From the NCBI GenBank assembly GCA_028015205.1, contig CM051510.1, forward strand, positions 34,968,580 to 35,032,579: a DNA stretch of 64,000 nt, written 5' to 3'. Origin of the DNA: Mytilisepta virgata. Its lineage: Eukaryota > Mollusca > Bivalvia > Mytilida > Mytilidae. A program made the position numbers and the translations under genes. This document shows, piece after piece, positions 11,291 through 23,369 of this stretch; positions within the stretch are counted from its first letter, which is position 1, and each line of letters begins with the position of its first letter. The notes under the pieces were generated by a model. That model searched no databases. It saw only the letters and a list, made by a program, of their open reading frames with translations, and had not been told where the DNA came from.

Positions 11291-14200
11291 AAGACCAGTC
11301 TACAATGCAGGGAATTATGTATTATTATGTTCTGTTTAAAGTAAAAAAATAATTTCCATATTATAAATTTAATAAGTAAAATAAACAAAAACAAAAAAAA
11401 GTCTACAAAATCCCACACTTAAAATCCATACATGTGCCCATTCTGTATTTTGGCCATTAAAAATGTTGACATTCCTAGATCCTAGATCCAACTGCAAAAA
11501 TAGATTATTTCATTCAAAAATTGCCATTGAATGTAGCTCTACAATTGCTAGATGTTTCTTCTAAATATGAATACTGCAATACAGCATTAATCATGTCAAA
11601 GTTTATAAATTTATTATGAGCTAAACATGCTAAAGGAGCTATTATATAAAATGATATAATTACCTACACTGACTTCTCATAACCATTTTCATTTTCATGT
11701 ATAGGTATTCCCAAAACAAGCTGAACAGTCTGCAGTTATTTAAACTATAACATGTATAAATATAAGTCACATGTTAATGAATTGAACAGATTTCTTCTTC
11801 ACATATATGGGTCAACATGGGTCAGGTACAAAAATGTAATTAGAGGTCAGTTATCAATAGATGTTAGTGCCAACCAATCAGATACTAGATAGACCATCAG
11901 GCCTAACAAAACTTTTAAAAATAGTTTGTGGTGACCAAATAATATGGTGTGTATTTCTGATGATACATATAATTTTAGTTATTTGGACAACTCTTCTTAA
12001 ACAGAAATAATATTTCATTGAGAATTTCGATTTGTATGGATCAGTTATATAAAGCCTTCCACAGATGTATTCATGTAGATAAAATGATGGTAAGTAATCA
12101 TGGTAATTATATACATTTTTCATATATTATCTATATTCAGAAACAATCCCTCAGGAGACTGAAACCAGAATGCTTAATTTTTTTTTAAATGATGTGATCA
12201 TAAGAAATCTGTTTCAAAAACAAAATGATGAACATTTTTGAATTTAAAATTTGCAGTCAACTGAAGTAAAATTAAAAATTTGGTTGTACATTTACTTATA
12301 TTACAATGTAGGTGTATTAAAGTTTGAGAGCATTAGAATGATTCAGGGACATTTCAGCCAATAAATTTACATTGAATGGGATACTACAACATTATTTTGT
12401 ACATGTACATACAAATGATAATGATTAGTGTAACCTGCTTATAACATTTCTTCATTCCTTTATTTTTTCAACATATTTTTTAAATCTTTTTTTATGTTAA
12501 AGGACAACATAAGATTAATTTTAGAAATTCACATTTTATAATATTATCATGAAAATATGTTCGTAAACCTGGTTAGTATACATGTATGTGTAGTATTTAA
12601 GTGTGTCTTTTCTTCAAGTTTCTGTATGTAACTCAATTCATATATATATATACATGTATATATTATTAATTCATACAAACAACAAATGAATTGGACAGCA
12701 GTCTTAGGCCTATTAATGTCTCTACAATTACCAAACAATCCAGCAATCCATTATATCAATGTTAAGAAATAAATTTAGAGATATACAATTAAAAGCTATT
12801 TGAGCATTTTAGGGGGGTGTCATCAGTGATACTGCATTACCCTTAGGGCTGCCAATGAAGACATAAATTGGGGGGAAGGGGGTTTGAGCAAATGTTTTTA
12901 TATATGTGTGTATAAGGGTGGGTCTGTGGAGTGGTGTTCGGTCATGCAAAAATGATTATAAGTACAATGTAATAGGTCCTTATCTTATCTCATCATATGT
13001 CATGTATGTAGTCATTACTTGGTTGTTTTATGGTAATGCCATAGTTTGGTTTCAAACTCAAATTTCTTCAATATCCAAACTTAAATTTCATCAGTTGTTA
13101 ATATTCATGATATTAATTAAAGCCCATACATACTACATACAAGTACAAACTAACAAAAAAGAAAGAATACCTAATTGCTATTTCCATCTCTTTGATTTTG
13201 TGTAATGTTATTTAAATTAAAATAATTTTAAAAGAACTGGTGGTTCATTAAATGATAAAATTAACTACAGATTCATTCTAAATTGTTTAAGAAATAAATC
13301 ATGGAAACCATACTTTATTGTTATTTGAGCATGGATTGGCATTATATTTGTGAATAGTGTGTTGCACAGTCGTCACAATTGTCTCAATTATTAATTCCTA
13401 GGATAAAAAAAATTCCCTATTTTACAAGTAATCAGACAACTAAATTCAATTGAGAGGCCATTCACCAAATTAAATAATGACCTTGGTGCCCTATTAGATG
13501 AGTGTGTATGAAAAGAGTATCCAAGGGAAATAAATTTATTGGATAATTGTATGCCATTTTGCTAAAATTTGAATTCTCACAGTCCAGTATGAGGACTTCT
13601 AAAAAATAACTAGCATGAAAATCAACTTCGCGGCTGGCATGACTGGTTACGATGTTCAGACTTCAATTATCAAATTTTTTTTTAATGAAATGTGTCATAA
13701 TAGGTGATTTATCAAATTACCCCAAAGTAATACCCTTGGAATTGTAAACAAATTAAGAAAGTATTGAAATATCAAAAATAAAATTCATTCTTACTAACAG
13801 ACATTTCCAGTAATGTTGTTGAAACAATAAAGCAAAACTTCATTATTGTGATATACATGTACATGTGATTAAAGTATTATTAATATACAAGAATTAAACA
13901 GAAATATATACAGTTTATGTAGACTTTACCAGTTGGTTTCGGTTTCGGATTCGGTCTCGGTCCTGATTTCGGCACAAATATTTGAAATGTCTAATACAAA
14001 CATGGTTTTCCCAATATTTTTAAGGTGCAACTGAAAAAAACACTAAGTCCAACACTTTTTACTTGATCTTTGATAAGGAATAATTTTGTCATTTCATTGA
14101 TCTGAATTTGAAATTTTGTTCTAGTAACAAATGAGGGAAGGTTTATAAATATATTGATTAATAATTAATTTTAACCATAGATATTTTAATTAATTAAAGG

Positions 14201-14635
14201 TTCAAAATGCTTCTTTTTCAGAAATTCTAAGAATTCTGCCAACGATTTCCAAAATTTGCCTCATATCTGTCAGCGAATTAAAGCATATCACTTTTGAGTC
14301 TGTTGACTGACTCATTCGTTTTTTTGCGATGGATTTTTTTGTTCGGAGATCTTTAAGACTGAACATTTTTCAATATTAACTGACAAAATAACTGTTAATT
14401 TATGCTTAGAGTCCCTATTTGACAAAGAAAAATAGCTGAAAAATATAACAAAAACTCTTATCCTTTTTGCACTTGTTAGAACTGCATTTCAACAACATAT
14501 CTGAATAATTTCACTTACATTATATTCCATGGTGGTTTCGAATCCCCTTTTTATACTCGCATAATGTTAATTTACGCAAATTGTTAATTCATACGCAAAG
14601 ATGGCTTTAATAACATTTTTGACTATAACTTTAAA
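11291..14635. other. No gene seen
   Basis: AT-rich. A short hexamer-like run (GGTTTCGGTTTCGGATTCGG) at 13934-13955 is the only local structure noted. Confidence 0.5.
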
Positions 14636-14639
14636 AACT

Positions 14640-15430
14640 AGAAAATGTATCTATAAGACACGGATGCCCCACCCTAAAAACAATATAGGTTTCTGAAAAT
14701 TGAACCTAAACGCAAAACTTAACCAAAGACACAGAAGCATGAAATGTAGGTCATAGCGACCTAAGTGTTACTGAACTGTGTTGTAGTTATACAAGAGGAC
14801 TGTAGTGGTGAAATATCATTGATATATTACTATAGGTTTCTGAGAAATGAACCTAAACGCAAAACTTAACCAAAGTCACTGAAGCATGAAATGTATGTCA
14901 TAGCAACCCAATTGTTGCTGAACTGCGTTGTACTATACAAGAGGACTGTAGCGGTGAAATATCATTGAGATATTACTATACATGTGGGTTTCTGAGAAAT
15001 GGAGCTAAATGCAAAACTTAACCGAATCGGGACGTATGTACTCTACGTACCATAGGTACTCGTGTACAGGACCCCGTATGGTACCCCTATGATACCGGAC
15101 CCCCCCTATGAAATTTTTTTTTTTTGCGATTTTTTTCTCTTGGAATTCACATGGATATTACTATCAAGCCGTATTTTCTATCCACAGCGGGTTACTTATA
15201 TGTATAAAGAGAGCCGCTGTGGATAGAAAATACGGCTTAATAGTAATATCCATGTGAATTCCAAGAGAAAAATATCTAAAAAATCGCAAAAAAAAAAAAA
15301 AAATTTCATAGGGGGGGGTCCGGTATCATAGGGGTACCATATGGGGTCCTGTACACGAGTACCTATGGTACGGACAGGACAAGGGTAAATCTATATGCCC
15401 CAGCCACAGTTGTGGCGAGGCATAAAAAAC
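14640..15430 (+). mobile_element. Dispersed element with roughly 150-bp tandem core, split by FB
   Basis: Three units with AGGTTTCTGAGAAATGAACC, TAAACGCAAAACTTAACC and GAAGCATGAAATGTAGGTCA. It continues after the FB insertion as GGACAGGACAAGGGTAAATC to CAGTTGTGGCGAGGCATAAA, so the element predates FB. The AACTTAACC and CATGAAATG words recall the 7.3-8.3 kb element. Confidence 0.65.
15050..15368. mobile_element. Fold-back transposon FB, deleted copy
   Basis: 319 bp bounded by CCATAGGTACTCGTGTAC and its exact reverse complement. Arms of about 150 bp contain poly-C/G and poly-A/T runs and leave a loop of only about 20 nt. It is inserted in the middle of the tandem-repeat element at 14640-15430. 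Flanks TACGTA and TACGGA fit a 6-bp target duplication with one change. No coding capacity. Confidence 0.85.
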
Positions 15431-15589
15431 AAGCATTCTGAAAGTATTTCTGGGCAATACAATGTCCCCTACCGGCTTGAGCTGTGAGAAAACATGCAAA
15501 ATCTCCTTGAGTATGTGATTCGGATGAAGACGTATGGACAGACTGACTTTATAAAATCCTGAAACAATGTTTGTAAGGGGTACACAATA

Positions 15590-16215
15590 ATTCCCCGATC
15601 AGCTGTCTCTGTAGCTCATTATTATAAGCTCATTATTATAAGCTCACATACATGTACCAATAATAGGATCACTTGGTAGAAGGGTTTGCAAAAAAAGTCC
15701 AGAAAACTAATATTTTGATAATAATTCCTATTTCCTAGGGTTATAACTATCACAGTCATTATATGATCAGCATAAAATTCAATCTTGATGTGTACTCTGT
15801 AGCTCATCATTATGAACTCACATACCAAAAAATAAGACTATTTGGTAAAAATGCCTGCTAAAAAAGTCTGGAAAACTATTATTTAGGCAATAATTCCTAT
15901 TTTCAAGGGCCATAACTCTCACAATAATTATTCGTGCTGTGTGAAACTCAAACTTGATGAGTATCTCATCATTATAAGCTCAAATACCAAAAATAAGATC
16001 ACTTGGTAATTATCTGACTTGGCCATCCTCAGTAGACAAATTGCTCCGGACACAGAATCCCAACAGGGATTTATAGGTAAAAAGGTTTGCCAAAAAAGTG
16101 TGGAAAACTATTAATTAGGCAATAATTTCTATGTCCAAGGGCAATAACTCTCTCAATAAATATCCGATCAGCTTGAAACTCAATATAGCTGGTAGGGGAC
16201 TAAAAAAAATGTTCA
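15590..16215. repeat. Degenerate tandem repeat, about 165-bp unit, three copies
   Basis: Recurring blocks: CATCATTATAAGCTCA, AAATAAGATCACTTGGT, AAAAAAGTCTGGAAAACTAT, GGCAATAATTCCTATTT and AAGGGCCATAACTCTCACAA. Units start near 15600, 15795 and 15965. It lies between the two FB copies. Confidence 0.6.
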
Positions 16216-16306
16216 AAGGAAAATTAAATTTTACAACAAGAGGCCGGAAAGCTGAAGTCAAATGAATCCTTTAATGGCTTTATAAATACTATCACCACCG
16301 TCTCAA

Positions 16307-16732
16307 CCATAGGTACTCGTGTACAGGACCCCGTATGGTACCCCTATGATACCGGATCCCCCCCTATGAAATTTTTTTTTGCGATTTTTTAGATATTTTT
16401 CTCTTGGAATTCACATGGATATTACTATCAAGCCGTATTTTCTATCCACAGCGGGTTACTTATATGTATAAAGAGAATGAATCTGTGGGAAAGATCCCTA
16501 GCTCTGATTTTTATTCTAAATTACAAGCAGTCTTTTTAATGCCCAAAATAAATTTACAAAATTTATGATGTATTTTACCCGCTGTGGATAGAAAATACGG
16601 CTTGATAGTAATATCCATGTGAATTCCAAGAGAAAAATATCTAAAAAAATCGCAAAAAAAAAAAAATTTCATAGGGGGGGGGTCCGGTATCATAGGGGTA
16701 CCATACGGGGTCCTGTACACGAGTACCTATGG
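16307..16732. mobile_element. Fold-back transposon FB, longer copy
   Basis: 426 bp with the same approximately 150-bp inverted arms as the 15.05-kb copy and a central segment about 107 bp longer. It is flanked by an exact 6-bp direct repeat, TCTCAA, on both sides. Arm identity between the copies is very high, implying recent activity. Non-autonomous; the superfamily is not determinable, though 6-bp duplications are unusual. Confidence 0.88.
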
Positions 16733-17166
16733 TCTCAACTGCATAGCCTCTTTTTTTCACTTTAACCTTTTTTAATATAATATTTGGATACCTTCTCCAT
16801 CAGTAGGGTCTGTGGCAATCAGCAGGAGCAGGCCCGGTGAGCAGGTTACATTACACAGTTTTTAACAGTTATAAACTGGCAACGATGAAGATAGGAGTCA
16901 TTGCATCTGAGGGAAAGTAATCAGAGATAACGTGATAAGCAGACGGAGGCGCGAAACCTGTGGCTGTGCTAAAAAGGTTCTTCGTGAACATCGATAAATA
17001 TATAAGTATGAGAAAGACCCTTTAAAAGAACATATTTTTTTCACAGGTAATTTTAATGAAAATGATCCACTGATAACATTTATCTGTCGAAAGGGGCTTT
17101 AATCAGAGACAGGGCTGGAAAAAAATTCCTGTCATGGTGATATTTTAGACCGGCTAACTTTTTTTG

Positions 17167-17660
17167 TTAGCTCACCTGGCCAAAGGCCATGTGGGCTTTT
17201 GTCATCACTTAGCATCCGTCCGTCCGCCTGTAAACTATTACATTTTCATTTTCTCCTGTGAAACCGCTGGACCTATTGAACCAGGAATCATATAATACTA
17301 TCACAACATTATGGCATTAATAATTTACCCTATAAACACTTTCTCTGGATCCATTTTACGAAATTTGTAATTGAATTTTTTCACTCATGCTTACAAAATG
17401 GCGTATACCGGAAACGACCGGGTGATCCCAGAGAAGGATATGAATTATTTCTGCCGAGTCGCAGCAAGATCTGTCAATTTACAAAGACTTTACATATAGA
17501 TTCATGTCCCTTCATATACAGTTCCTGATTGAACTGAAACCTGGCCTGTAGCTTCTATGGAAGGTCCTTTATAAAGTTTGCATAAATCAATCTAGTTTAT
17601 CAAATCAAAAGTTCGTGACTGCCAGTTGAGCGATACAGGCTCATCCCACTGAGCCTCTTG
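17167..17660 (+). mobile_element. Pearl/Helitron-like element, short relative
   Basis: Starts TTAGCTCACCTGGCCAAAGG and CATCACTTAGCATCCGTCCG and ends with AGCGATACAGGCTCA, a hairpin with TGAGCC, then CTTG. It has no tandem array. The ends match the longer elements, so it is a related non-autonomous family member. Confidence 0.6.
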
Positions 17661-17664
17661 TTTA

Positions 17665-19258
17665 ATTACAGTCTGGAGAATATTGAGGCATATATTTCCC
17701 CTACCTGCCTTCTTTAAGTTAAAATTAAAATTCAAAATGAATCACCTTGTCAGATAACGTATACTCACCTGATCACTCTGGTGAAGGACAAATCACCCCA
17801 CTTTAAACTCTCCCCAAACAATAAAAATCAGCTCCGTACTGAAGACTTGATTGAATGATAATGAGTAATTGTTAATGCAATTTCATCAATAGAAGCTGAT
17901 GATGATCAATAAAAGTAATAACACAGACTGTATTTTCATATACACTTTGTGAGTAGTTTCTGAAAAAAGAAAAAGAAAATGAAAAGAAGTCGGGGGGGGG
18001 GGGGGGGTGGGGGGGAATGAAGCATTATAACCACAATTCAAAAGCCAAACTCCTAATGATTTATAAAGTGGGGCCAGTTAGTTAACTGTATTTTGTTTCT
18101 CAACTTGTAAAAGTTGACCTTGGCTTTGAAAATTGTCTATTACATTTCATTCCCAAAATGGGGTATGTTGTCCTGATACCCTAATGGGCCGAGCTTGTAA
18201 CTGACTTCTCATGGGCGAGTAAATATGATAACTATTAGATTCTCAGTTGGAGCAATTTACTATTAGATTCACAGTTGGAGTGCATGAGTATGAATCTGTT
18301 TTCACAGTTGGGTGAGTTTGTGAGAAGTGGGTGTGAGTTGGAGGGGGGCAAGTTGTCTGGCATTCATACAGTCAATGACCATATAATTGAGTCGTGACAT
18401 TTGTAAGTTCCCCAATACAATTCGCATAACACTTCATTTCTTCAAAATACTTATAGTCCTGATATTATTTCTTACCTATAATTAAAAAATGGTTACAATC
18501 AATTTCAGAAATATATAAACTTTGTCTAGATATTTTTCAAATTTTTCTATGATCTGTGATTCCGAATTTCGGGAAATCTTTATTTAAATGACAAATAAGA
18601 TATTTTAATGGTGTCAAAAAAAAAAGGTTTAATGGGGAAAATGCTGAGCAGAAGTATTTGTATTTTAATACAGTGGTTTAAAAAAATATAATATTTTATT
18701 GCTACATGTACATGTATCTATCAGTATAGATTATAGTTGGCATTTTTGTTTTCCTCGTCCTGAAGTCACTAATTTTATTTTTATGATCTAAAAAATCTGG
18801 GGTCTGGAGAGAAGATGCAAAAACATGTTTGGAAAGTTTATTTCATTTTATTTTGTTTTGTAAAATGATAATGTTGGCTTTCCCCTTAAACAGAAAATAA
18901 AACAAATCTGGCCTAATATTTATCTTTTGAAGTTGCAAACATGTCAATCAAATACACAGGATACATCTACACTTGGTATCAATTATCGTCTGGTAAATTG
19001 GCATGGCCTGTTAGTTTTCAGAAGTTAAAAATTTTACACAAATAATAGTTTTGTTACAAGGTTTACGGCAGTATTTAGAATTGGGATTGTCCAGTTGTCA
19101 CAGAAAATGTTTAATGTTAAAACAATTGGGAAAATTTTGGACCAACCCCTTTCAGCCGCTATTAGAGAGAATTTGTTATTTCAGTTAATTTTCACTGTAA
19201 TATAATATATTACTGTTAAGTGTAGTTTTTAAATTGAAGGTGAGGTACTTCATATCAG
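17665..19258. other. No gene seen apart from a poly-G tract
   Basis: Possible upstream intron of the plus-strand gene whose exon starts at 19259. No further exon could be supported. Confidence 0.4.
17993..18016. repeat. Poly-G tract
   Basis: A run of G with a single T interruption, about 23 nt; a likely G-quadruplex former and assembly-error hotspot. Confidence 0.9.
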
Positions 19259-19394
19259 ATTGAGAGTTTAATTCAAGACATGGGACCAGACATGCAGAAG
19301 ATGAATGTGAAACCAGCTATCAGCAGTGTTGATATTATTGAACATGGTAATGATACTTCAGATGAGGACAATATACAACCAATGAGAAAAATAG
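19259..19394 (+). CDS. Candidate exon of an unidentified gene
   Basis: Acceptor CATATCAG, donor AATAG|GTAAAA; 45 complete codons plus one base. The peptide begins IESLIQDMGPDMQKMNVKPA and continues ISSVDIIEHGNDTSDEDNIQ then PMRKI. Hydrophilic, acidic, natural-looking composition in otherwise non-coding AT-rich DNA supports coding, but I do not recognise a family. The next downstream candidate exon is at 22239; between them lie degenerate repeats and a pearl-type array. Confidence 0.5.
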
Positions 19395-19499
19395 GTAAAA
19401 TTTGGACTAATAAATCGACATTCTCATGTCATACAGTATCAAGTTAGTCAAATTAGCTTTGTAGTCTGTGTAAAAACAGGTTTTACCAAACTGCAGTCC

Positions 19500-20340
19500 A
19501 TATCTGTTATCTTGTAATAGTTAAAGCCATTTTCATATTTGTTAAGGTAGTGCAGCTTGTGGCATAATGGGCATAATGCCATCTCAGTCATACATGTACA
19601 TTATACAGATTTCCTGTTCAGTTTCAAGTGTAACAGCCCTTTCCTAAGCCACCTGTTTCTTTGACTGTACCCACAGTGTGTGTGCAGCTAGTAAAGTTTT
19701 CTGCCCTCTTCAAAATTGTGGCTGGGGCATACAGATTTACCCTTATATGTCTGCACATCCGTCTATTAATTGAATTTTTCTGTTTAAGTCCATTTCTCAG
19801 AAATCCATCGAGATCCATTTATGATATTATATCTGACACTTTAATCTTCTTATAACACTGAAAACAGCTACATTTAATGCATAAGTGACTCTTAGAAAGT
19901 TTGGTATGCATGTATGTTATATGATACTCAATCTCAATAAATCTTTACATGATATAAGAGATTTCACCAACAATTGGGTCATTATGACCTACATTTCATG
20001 CTTGAGTGAGGTGGTAAAATTTTTGCATTTATATGTAGGTCCATTTCTCAGAAACCAACTATTACACGACTTCATTTTATCTACAACAAAATCAGCAACA
20101 TTTGAGTGTCTGTAACCTATATTTTATGCTTTAAAGACGGGTGTATTTTTAAACAGCTACAATCAACTTATATACAGTATAGTACAAAACTTAGCAACAT
20201 TTGAGTAATCATGGTCATTATTAGATAAAATTTATGCTTACGTTACTTAATTTGAATTTTTACATTTTAGTCCATTTCTAAAAACATATTATGATATGGC
20301 AGTGAAAAAATAATCAATTTTTTAAGTTCATCATAATCAG
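19500..20340. repeat. Highly diverged tandem repeat
   Basis: The phrase GTCCATTTCTCAGAAA recurs near 19788, 20038 and 20270, with shared flanks mentioning ATGACCTACATTTCATGC. Unit length is about 240 bp. No coding support for the open frames here. Confidence 0.4.
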
Positions 20341-20370
20341 CAACAATTGAATGAATATGACCTACAAAGG

Positions 20371-22059
20371 GTCAAGTGAGCTATTCTCATCACTTGGCGT
20401 CCGTCGTCCGTCTTATATCTCAAAAACTAAAGCAATTAGAGCGAAACTGACGGGGTAAAAATGTTCATCAGGTCAAGATCTACCTGCCGTGAAATTTTCA
20501 GACAAATCGGTCAACCCTTTGTTGGGTTATTGCCCCTGAATTGTTAATTTTAAGGAAATTTTGCAGTTTTAGGTTATTATCTGGAATATTATTATAGATA
20601 AAGACAAATTGTAAACAGCAAAAATGTTCAACAAAGTAAGATCTACAAATAAGTCAACATGACCAAAATCATTGATTGACCCCTTGTAGGAGTTTTTGCC
20701 CATGAAAGACGGCATCCAGCGTAAGCTTTCCTTTAAAGACCTTTTTTCTCTCAAACCACTGGGCCATTTGAGACCAAACTTTGGTGGAATGGTCCTTGGA
20801 TGGCCCCCTTCCAAAATTATGTCCGGTATCCCCGACTTCCAACCGACATGGCTGCTGTTACTAAAAATAGAAAAAAAAGGGGGGAGGTGAATTTCAAAAA
20901 TCTTCTTATATGAAACTACAAGGCCAGTTGGAACCAAAATTGGTAATGGTTCTTAGGAGGTTCTCTTTCAGAAATATGTCCAATGACCCGGACTGTTAAC
21001 CAAGATGGCCGCCACAGCCAAACTTAGTTTAACATAGGGCCCTATGGGAAAATAACATTGAAAAATCTTCTTGTCTTAAACCACGTGACCAATTGGAACC
21101 AGACTTGGCAGCAATGGTCCTTAGATGGTCCTCTTATAGAGGTGTGTCCGATGATCCAGACTGTCAACCAAGATGGCCCCCACAACCGAACCTAGTTTAA
21201 CATAGGGCCCTATGGGAAAATTCATTGAAAAATCTTCTTGACTTAAACCACTTGACCAATTAGCCAGACTTGGCAGCAATGGTCCTTAGATGGTCCTCTT
21301 ATAGAGGTGTGTCCGATGACCCAGACTGTCAACCAAGATGGCCAACACAACCGAACTTGGTTTAACATAGGAAAATTCATAGAAAGATCTTCTTGTCTGA
21401 AACCCCTTGACATATTGGAGCCAGACTTGGCAGAATTGGTCCTTAGGAGGTCCTTTTTCAGAAATGTGTCTGATTTTGTGTACTGTGAACCAAGATGGCC
21501 ACCACAGCAGACCTTAGTTTAACATAGGACCCTATGGGAAATTCACTCAAAAATCTTCTCGTCTGAAACCACTTGTCATATTGAAGCCAGAATTGGCAGC
21601 ATTGGTCCTTAAGAGGTCCTCTTTCAGAAATATGTCCGATCACCCGGATTGTCAACCAAGATGGCTGCCACACCGAATTTAGTTTAACATAGGGCCCTAT
21701 GGAAAAATTCATTGAAAAATCTTCTCGTCTGAAACCACTTGTCATATTGAAGCCAGAATTGGCAGCATTGGTCCTTAAGAGGTCCTCTTTCAGAAATATG
21801 TCCGATCACCCGGATTGTCAACCAAGATGGCTGCCACACCGAACTTAGTTAAATATTGGACCCTATAGGAAAATTCATTTAAAAATCTTCTTCTCTGAAA
21901 CCACTTAGCCAGTTGGACCTAGACTTAGCAGAAATGGTCCTTAGATGGTTCTCTTTTAGTGTATCCTTTGACCTAGACTGTCAACCAAGATGACTTCCAC
22001 AGCTGAAATTAGTTAACATAGAATCCAGGTGAGCAATACAGGCTCTTGAGAGCCTCTAG
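20371..22059 (+). mobile_element. Pearl/Helitron-like element with internal tandem array
   Basis: The 5' end reads GTCAAGTGAGCTATTCTCAT then CACTTGGCGTCCGTCG. Next come a unique block and about eight copies of a roughly 165-bp unit carrying CCAAGATGGCC and TAACATAGGGCCCTATGGG. The 3' end is a hairpin GGCTCTTGAGAGCC followed by TCTAG|T. This layout (unique 5', tandem core, 3' hairpin ending CTRR) matches non-autonomous Helitron/Helentron 'pearl' elements known in bivalves. Confidence 0.7.
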
Positions 22060-22238
22060 TTTTAATATAAGTAGGATATAATGTGAAACTTTCATATATC
22101 TAAAATATTTCTTAAAATTGTTTCCCCTCAAATATAAGTCTTACTGTTTTGGTGTACTTTGTTCATATTTTGATTGATGGTAAACCAAAAATGTCTTATT
22201 CATTATTTATTTGTTATGATTTTTCTGTTCTGTTTTAG

Positions 22239-22318
22239 TACTGTAAAGAATATAGTATGGCTTACTGAGACAGAACAATACATGTACCATGCCAGGGTTT
22301 TAATGAAGAAATCATTAG
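22239..22318 (+). CDS. Candidate exon of the same plus-strand gene
   Basis: A strong pyrimidine tract (TTTTTCTGTTCTGTTTTAG) precedes it and the donor is ATTAG|GTAATT. The peptide is TVKNIVWLTETEQYMYHARV then LMKKSL. From the best acceptor it needs two bases from upstream, which the exon at 19394 (one base) does not supply. Either an exon is missing or the weaker AATATAG acceptor at 22255 is used, which restores phase. Not recognised. Confidence 0.42.
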
Positions 22319-22479
22319 GTAATTAACACTTCACTGTATAATGAGATACAGTATTATTTTATGTTGGAAAACAAGGTTTAAAAATCAGATTTAAGAAAAC
22401 ATTTCATTTTATGGACTCGAGTTAAATTTTTGTAATTTGTAAATATAAAATTCTTTGATACCAAATTTGATGCATAAGA

Positions 22480-22580
22480 TTTGCAAGATGTGCACATTTC
22501 GTCGATTTACGACTCATCAGTTGCACTCAACATCTAAAATGAAGAAAAACATAAACAACAATCCAAAAAGTTGAAGAGAA
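22480..22580 (+). repeat. Family A head fragment
   Basis: GATGTGCACATTTCGTCGAT then TTACGACTCATCAGTTGCAC is the start of family A; the rest is absent or diverged. Confidence 0.5.
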
Positions 22581-22886
22581 TATTCATTGTCTGTCTGACA
22601 TATGTCACCTTTTCATGCTTCAACTAAACATGAGGTAGGCAAGAAATGTTTTGCATTTTCACCAGTTTATTTTATTATTTTTTATGCTGAATAATGCTCT
22701 TATATCTTAAAAGTTAAATTTATTAAAATACAATGTTGGAGTCTTAAAAAATGTTCATGCTAGGTGTTACTACAAGTACATGGTAGCCTAGTAAAATTTT
22801 ATAAAGCTGTTTTTAAAAAAACGGAATTTAGGTTAATTGTATGTTTTATATACATAAAAAAAAGAATCTGTGATATATCCTTGTAG

Positions 22887-23012
22887 ATTATTCCTTCAAG
22901 ATGGATCAGTTCATTGACAAAATACCAGTTTATATCATGTGAGGATGTGATCAAGAACAAAGGAATTACTGATGAACAGAACTGGATTTTAAATGTATCC
23001 ACAGTCGTTTGA
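22887..23012 (+). CDS. Candidate terminal exon of the plus-strand gene
   Basis: The acceptor is TATCCTTGTAG. In phase with the exon at 22318 it reads DYSFKMDQFIDKIPVYIM and stops at 22942. A different frame stays open longer, to a TGA at 23012, and reads IIPSRWISSLTKYQFISCED then VIKNKGITDEQNWILN. Only one can be real; phase favours the first and length the second. No family recognised. Confidence 0.35.
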   Translation: MIPSRWISSLTKYQFISCEDVIKNKGITDEQNWILNVSTVV

Positions 23013-23369
23013 ATTTTAGTGATAAAAATATTCAAAAAAGGAAAAAATATAGTAATATATATAAACGACTGTGATTTATCTTATAAATATGAACATATCA
23101 GATTCAATGTAGAACTGTTTCATAGTTGATTGATATGCTAAATGTTGATTAATGTAACAGCTAGTTTATACTTAGCAAGGAAACACAACACATCTTTGCA
23201 GTTACAGTTTTCTTACAATACAATTATAAATGGTGAAAAATGTAATATTCCAAAGACCTGCTTATATTTAAACAGTTATTAACTGAAGGAATTTCCCACA
23301 GTAACACTTCCATTTTCTTAATACATATTATTCAAAAGTCTAAGACTATAAATACCCAAATCGTCTCTA

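Noticed and set aside
13934..13973. Telomere-like hexamer run
   Set aside because: Units are GGTTTC/GGATTC variants, not TTAGGG, and the run is only about six units; too short to mean more than local slippage.
20569..20937. 122-codon minus-strand open frame
   Set aside because: It lies entirely in the pearl/Helitron-like element and crosses its unique block and first array unit; the same sequence is closed in other copies.
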